Below, piece after piece: positions 60,667-64,000 of a stretch of 64,000 bases of DNA. How positions within the stretch are numbered: position 1 is the first letter of the stretch; every line of letters begins with the position of its first letter. A program made the position numbers and the translations under genes. Source of the DNA: Spiribacter curvatus (lineage in GTDB: Bacteria > Pseudomonadota > Gammaproteobacteria > Nitrococcales > Nitrococcaceae); assembly GCF_000485905.1 (NCBI RefSeq), contig NC_022664.1, forward strand, positions 558,001 through 622,000, written 5' to 3'. The notes under the pieces were generated by a model, which had not been told where the DNA came from, ran no database searches, and saw only the letters and a program-made list of their open reading frames with translations.

Positions 60667-61937
60667 TATTGCTATCAATCCTCCTCGGCCTTTTTACGGC
60701 CAGCGCCAGTGCCGGGCCGGTCCATCAATTGACCATCGATGGCTCCATCGGACCCGCCACGGCACAGTACGTGGTGGATGGGCTGGAAACGGCTGACGCA
60801 GCGTCGGCGCCGGCAGTCGTGCTGACCATCGATACGCCAGGCGGGCTCGACTCGGCGATGCGTGACATCGTTCAGGCCATTCTGGACTCGCCGGTGCCCG
60901 TGATCGGCTATGTCTCGCCGTCAGGGGCGAGGGCAGCCAGCGCCGGCACTTATATCCTCTATGCGACTCACTGGGCCGCGATGGCACCGGGCACCAATCT
61001 GGGTGCGGCGACTCCGGTCCGCGTCGGTGGGGGGATGCCGGGTTCCGGGGATGAGGGCGACGCCGACGAACCATCGACCATGGAACGCAAGCGGGTGAAT
61101 GATGCGGTGGCTTACATCCGTTCGTTGGCGGAGCTGCGGGAGCGCAATGCCGAATGGGCGGAACGCGCCGTGCGGGAGTCGGTCAGCCTGTCGGCGGAGT
61201 CGGCGCTCGAGGACAATGTCATTGACCAGATGTCATCCGATCTTCGCGCCGTGCTGGACGCTGCACCGGTTGACACCGCCGGTCGCGCCGTCGATGAACG
61301 CCCACCGGGGTGGGCGGATGAATTCATGGGCATCATCACCCATCCCAACGTAACCTATATCCTGCTGCTGATCGGGCTCTACGGCCTGATTTTCGAGCTC
61401 GCCAATCCCGGCGCCATTGTTCCTGGCGTGATCGGTGGTACGTCGCTGTTGCTCGCGTTGTTTGCCATACAGGTGCTCCCGGTGAACTATGCAGGCCTCG
61501 CGCTCATTGGACTCGGTGTGCTGTTCATGCTCGGCGAGGCATTAGTGCCGTCGTTCGGTGCCCTGGGCGTCGGAGGGGTTCTGGTGTTTGGGCTTGGCTC
61601 GGTGCTGCTTTTCGATACGCAGGGGCCGGGGTTTGAGCTCTCGATTCTGCTGGTGATCGGGGTGTCTGCTGCCAGTCTGTTGATTTTCCTCGGCACAGGC
61701 TGGCTGGCAATACGGGCCTTCCGCCGCCGCGGTGTCGCCGGTACCGCGCACATGAACGGCGCCGTCGGCGAGGTGATCGCCACTGATCCGAGGCTGCGGA
61801 TCCGGGTTGAGGGCGAGCGCTGGCGCGCGGTCTGTGACCAGCCGGTAGAAACAGGGGATACTGTGCGGGTGACCGCCGTTAATGGTTTGACGGTGACCGT
61901 TGAGCCGACGAGCACTAAAGGAGAAGGGTCCCGATGA
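60657..61937 (+). CDS. NfeD-family membrane serine protease (ClpP-class)
   Basis: A 426-residue long-form NfeD protein. A signal peptide (about 1-19) precedes a SppA/ClpP-like domain: TIDTPGGLDSAMRDIVQAI, YVSPSGARAASAGTYIL with the catalytic Ser, and the Lys in KRVNDAVAYIRSLAELRERNAEWAERAVRES. Then come four or five membrane helices (about 235-360) and a C-terminal OB-fold NfeD domain (MNGAVGEVIATDPRLRIRVEGERWRAV). Archaeal homologues cleave stomatins; the usual slipin partner is not adjacent. The start lies in a perfect hairpin and lacks a Shine-Dalgarno. The stop overlaps pdxH by 4 bases. Confidence 0.92.
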   Translation: MMRVLLSILLGLFTASASAGPVHQLTIDGSIGPATAQYVVDGLETADAASAPAVVLTIDTPGGLDSAMRDIVQAILDSPVPVIGYVSPSGARAASAGTYILYATHWAAMAPGTNLGAATPVRVGGGMPGSGDEGDADEPSTMERKRVNDAVAYIRSLAELRERNAEWAERAVRESVSLSAESALEDNVIDQMSSDLRAVLDAAPVDTAGRAVDERPPGWADEFMGIITHPNVTYILLLIGLYGLIFELANPGAIVPGVIGGTSLLLALFAIQVLPVNYAGLALIGLGVLFMLGEALVPSFGALGVGGVLVFGLGSVLLFDTQGPGFELSILLVIGVSAASLLIFLGTGWLAIRAFRRRGVAGTAHMNGAVGEVIATDPRLRIRVEGERWRAVCDQPVETGDTVRVTAVNGLTVTVEPTSTKGEGSR

Positions 61938-62524
61938 CGTACTATGAAACCGCCATTGCGCGGTTCCGCGAATGGTTGGAGCTGGCCCACGAGACCGAGG
62001 GGATCGTTGACCCGACGGCCATGGCGCTCGCCACAGCGGATGCAAGCGGTCGTCCGGGCGTGCGGACGGTGCTGCTCAAGCAGGTCGATGAGGCGGGTTT
62101 CGTGTTCTATACCAATACCCGCAGTCAGAAGGGGATGCATCTCGCGGCAAACCCCTATGCGGCGCTTGATTTCTATTGGGCGCCACTGGCCCGCCAGGTG
62201 GTGATCGAGGGCGGGGTCCAGACCGTGAGCGACGACGAGGCGGATGCCTACTTTGCCAGTCGACCGCGACTCAGCCAGATTGGCGCGTGGGCATCGGATC
62301 AGTCCAAGCCATTGGCGGATCGCGAGGCATTCGAGGCGCGGCTCGCCGAGGTGGAGGCCCGATTCGGCGATGGCCCCATCAGCCGGCCACCGCACTGGAC
62401 CGGCTATCGGCTCCGGCCGAACCGGATTGAGTTCTGGCAGGGCCGGGATGGTCGGCTGCATGACCGCGAGCGTTACTACCGCAGCGACAGCGGCGATTGG
62501 GAGTGGCTGCTCCTCAACCCCTGA
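61934..62524 (+). CDS. pdxH: Pyridoxamine/pyridoxine 5'-phosphate oxidase
   Basis: PdxH is an FMN enzyme that oxidises PNP or PMP to PLP, the cofactor of Alr and the cysteine desulfurase here. The 196-residue protein has PTAMALATADASGRPGVRTVLLK, FVFYTNTRSQKGMHLAANPYAALDFYW, the RLSQIGAWASDQSKPLADR segment, and the C-terminal RPNRIEFWQGRDGRLHDR and LNP end. ATG 61934 overlaps the nfeD stop and has AAGGAGAAGGG upstream. Slightly shorter than E. coli PdxH (218) at the N-terminus. Confidence 0.97.
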   Translation: MTYYETAIARFREWLELAHETEGIVDPTAMALATADASGRPGVRTVLLKQVDEAGFVFYTNTRSQKGMHLAANPYAALDFYWAPLARQVVIEGGVQTVSDDEADAYFASRPRLSQIGAWASDQSKPLADREAFEARLAEVEARFGDGPISRPPHWTGYRLRPNRIEFWQGRDGRLHDRERYYRSDSGDWEWLLLNP

Positions 62525-62536
62525 TTCCATCGCTTG

Positions 62537-62559
62537 GGGCAGCCCCTCAGGCGCTGCCC
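62537..62559. other. Hairpin between convergent pdxH and the 411-aa gene
   Basis: GGGCAGC (62537-62543) pairs with GCTGCCC (62553-62559) around a 9-base loop, partly within the 3' end of the minus-strand gene. It may act as a weak bidirectional terminator, but no T run is present. Confidence 0.35.
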
Positions 62560-63782
62560 GCGTAGTCGAGCCAGGGCTGCAGGTAGGCCGGGTTGCCTGC
62601 GGCGCTGATCTGGCCGGGGCGCTCCATCCGCCAGGTGGCCCCGAGCGCCTCCGCACGTGCCTGCCAGTGTCCTATAATGGCTTGTATGCCCTCGGGACGG
62701 ACCGGATAGTCATGAACCAGCGTTATCAGCTGGCCGTCCGCTGCCTGGACCAATGCCGTGTAGGCGACTGGCCCAAGCTGGGCGTCTGACTGCTCGGTAA
62801 CGGTGACAATCGTCGCCGACTCGACTTGCGGATCGTCGGTGATGATCTCTCGATACCAGGGCTGTTCTGCGCTAATGACGTGGGCCTGCGCCACCGAGAG
62901 AGCGATTTCCGGATCGTCGGCCTCGCCGCCGCGCGTTGGGGCAACGGGATGGACGCTCATGCCATGACTCTCAAGTCCGGCCATATACTGGCGCTGGTTG
63001 CGCATCCAGGCGCCGTATCCGGCCACAGCCTGTTCGGGTGGGGCCTGATGGTGTGCGGCCCACGCATCGAAGCTCAACCATGGTGTCCAGACCTCGCCGC
63101 CGGTGCCAATAAGCCGATTGCCCGTGTCCAGCCGACAGTCCTCAACGCTATCGGGCCGATAAAGCGCGGCCTCAATCAATTGCCAGAGTGAGCCGAATTC
63201 GGCGTGCTCCAGCTGGACTTTCATCAGCGCGGAGAGATCATGGAATGTGGCATAACTGAGATTGACCGGTTCGACGCCCATCAGCTGGCGCAATGCGCGA
63301 TCGGTCGCCAATCCGGCACTCCCTTTTTCCAGTAATACACCCTCGAGTTTCTGCCGTAATGGGTCGAGCTGTTCACCCGGTGCAACGAGCGCGAATGGAA
63401 TCGCTAAAAGCGGTCCCGAACCAGGGCGGCGCAAAGGAGCGATCGCGGATTCAGGAAATCGGCCGGCGTTACTGCCGAGCGTGAGTAGCTGGGGAATGAA
63501 CGGGCCGCCGCGAAGACTACCGCGGTAAATATCCAGCAGGGCCTCGACCATGGGGAGCCCGGGACGTAGTAGTTCAGTCAGGTCATAGAGCGCCGCCGGC
63601 ATGACCAGCCCGGCCTCAGCGATTTCCTCGCCCACGATCCGCCGGAGATCGTCAGCAATGGGGGCGGCGAGCAGCTCCGCGTTGTCACGGCTCAACGCCT
63701 CTGGAGGCCGCTGACGCATAATGTGTTCGGGGTCCAGTTCCACGGTGAGAACAGCGGGGGTGGCGGAAAGGGCAGACGCCAT
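62547..63782 (-). CDS. Uncharacterised protein, 411 aa
   Basis: I do not recognise this protein. It is soluble and acidic, with no signal peptide or membrane helix. Features: an N-terminal VLTVELDPEHIMRQRPPEAL, an aliphatic region LYDLTELLRPGLPMVEALLDIYRGSLRGG, then SYATFHDLSALMKVQLEHAEFGSLWQLIEAALYRP and a Trp-rich WTPWLSFDAWAAHHQ; the last third looks like alpha/beta secondary structure (VESATIVTVTEQSDAQLGPVAYTALVQ). I chose ATG 63782, with GGAGG 5 bases upstream; the ATG at 63794 has no such site. It is convergent with pdxH and divergent from the H-NS-like gene. Confidence 0.8.
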   Translation of the reverse strand: MASALSATPAVLTVELDPEHIMRQRPPEALSRDNAELLAAPIADDLRRIVGEEIAEAGLVMPAALYDLTELLRPGLPMVEALLDIYRGSLRGGPFIPQLLTLGSNAGRFPESAIAPLRRPGSGPLLAIPFALVAPGEQLDPLRQKLEGVLLEKGSAGLATDRALRQLMGVEPVNLSYATFHDLSALMKVQLEHAEFGSLWQLIEAALYRPDSVEDCRLDTGNRLIGTGGEVWTPWLSFDAWAAHHQAPPEQAVAGYGAWMRNQRQYMAGLESHGMSVHPVAPTRGGEADDPEIALSVAQAHVISAEQPWYREIITDDPQVESATIVTVTEQSDAQLGPVAYTALVQAADGQLITLVHDYPVRPEGIQAIIGHWQARAEALGATWRMERPGQISAAGNPAYLQPWLDYAGSA

Positions 63783-63809
63783 TACTGCCTCCATTGAATG
63801 AAAATAAAG

Positions 63810-63818
63810 AGTGTAGCA
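63810..63818 (-). promoter_or_regulatory. Candidate extended -10 promoter of the 411-aa gene
   Basis: The minus strand reads TGCTACACT, a TG-extended -10, giving a start near 63803 and a leader of about 20 bases. The 139-base gap between this gene and the H-NS-like gene is clearly AT-richer than the surroundings. Confidence 0.4.
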
Positions 63819-63921
63819 TTCGCCTGGTCAAAAGGTGACATGCAAGGGGCTGCTTTTTGATACCTGATCGATTATCTTATGGGGGTTAATCACATGCAGT
63901 TGTACTGAAACGAGGAATGAA

Positions 63922-64000
63922 TGGACCTTTCTAGCTATACCACCGAGCAGCTGAATCAGCTTAAAAAGGATATTGATACGGAAATCCAGGGCCGTCGCAA
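63922..64000 (+). CDS. H-NS-like nucleoid protein (5' end only)
   Basis: Only the first 26 codons are present before the window ends. They read MDLSSYTTEQLNQLKKDIDTEIQ followed by RR, the start of the N-terminal coiled-coil oligomerisation domain of H-NS/StpA/MvaT-type histone-like silencers (compare MDLSKLSLAELRQLQKDV patterns). GAGG lies 5 bases before the ATG. The upstream region is AT-rich, which suits an autoregulated H-NS promoter. The DNA-binding domain is outside the window, so the family call is provisional. Confidence 0.7.

Overview
This 64 kb window looks like a core chromosomal segment of a gammaproteobacterium. The gene orders mutL-miaA-hfq-hflX-hflKC, rpsF-priB-rpsR-rplI-dnaB-alr, tig-clpPX-lon-hupB-ppiD, queA-tgt-yajC-secDF and rlmN-pilW-rodZ-hisS-yfgM-bamB are all gammaproteobacterial. 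PriB, RodZ, BamB, PpiD and an H-NS-like protein agree with that. High GC, many acidic tails and short spacers with frequent 1-4 base overlaps suggest a compact, perhaps moderately halophilic member of the Ectothiorhodospiraceae (Spiribacter/Halorhodospira-like). That placement is inference from gene content and composition, not from a search.

Layout. 1-7.7 kb: mutL end, miaA, hfq, hflX, hflK, hflC, a DUF2065 protein, hisZ, purA. 7.7-18.6 kb: tRNA-Leu(CAG), rnr, rlmB, the S6/PriB/S18/DUF2232/L9 operon, a dnaB gene interrupted in frame by a 418-residue intein with a LAGLIDADG endonuclease, alr, radA. 18.6-25.8 kb: folD, tRNA-Arg, an RhlE-like helicase, a tRNA-Pro/His/Lys cluster, an unrecognised 211-aa protein, yceI, a DUF427 protein and a P2-like P-type ATPase. 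25.8-34.3 kb: tRNA-Leu(TAG), the tig-clpP-clpX-lon proteostasis block, hupB, tRNA-Val, tRNA-Asp, ppiD. 34.3-42.3 kb: fabI, the yejABEF peptide transporter, der. 42.3-49.9 kb: three minus-strand tRNAs around a 50-aa entericidin-like lipoprotein, queA-tgt-yajC-secD-secF, an LpxH-like phosphoesterase, suhB. 50-53.5 kb: trmJ, cysE, a cysteine desulfurase, a degenerate IscU-like protein and an IscA-like protein. 53.5-64 kb: ndk, rlmN, pilW, rodZ, hisS, yfgM, bamB, adk, a NfeD protease, pdxH, an unrecognised 411-aa protein and the start of an H-NS-like gene.

Most genes are housekeeping. The points that stand out are: the dnaB intein, of lower GC than its host gene; an hflX reading frame whose conserved N-terminus lies upstream of any ATG/GTG/TTG; a probable S6:S18 autoregulatory leader before rpsF; a reduced isc-type locus whose IscU-like protein has lost two of the three ligand cysteines; a possibly leaderless cysE; a perfect 16-bp hairpin over the NfeD start codon; and a P-type ATPase lacking the M6 aspartate of calcium pumps. 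No CRISPR array, prophage or insertion sequence was seen. No stretch longer than about 160 bases lacks a gene.
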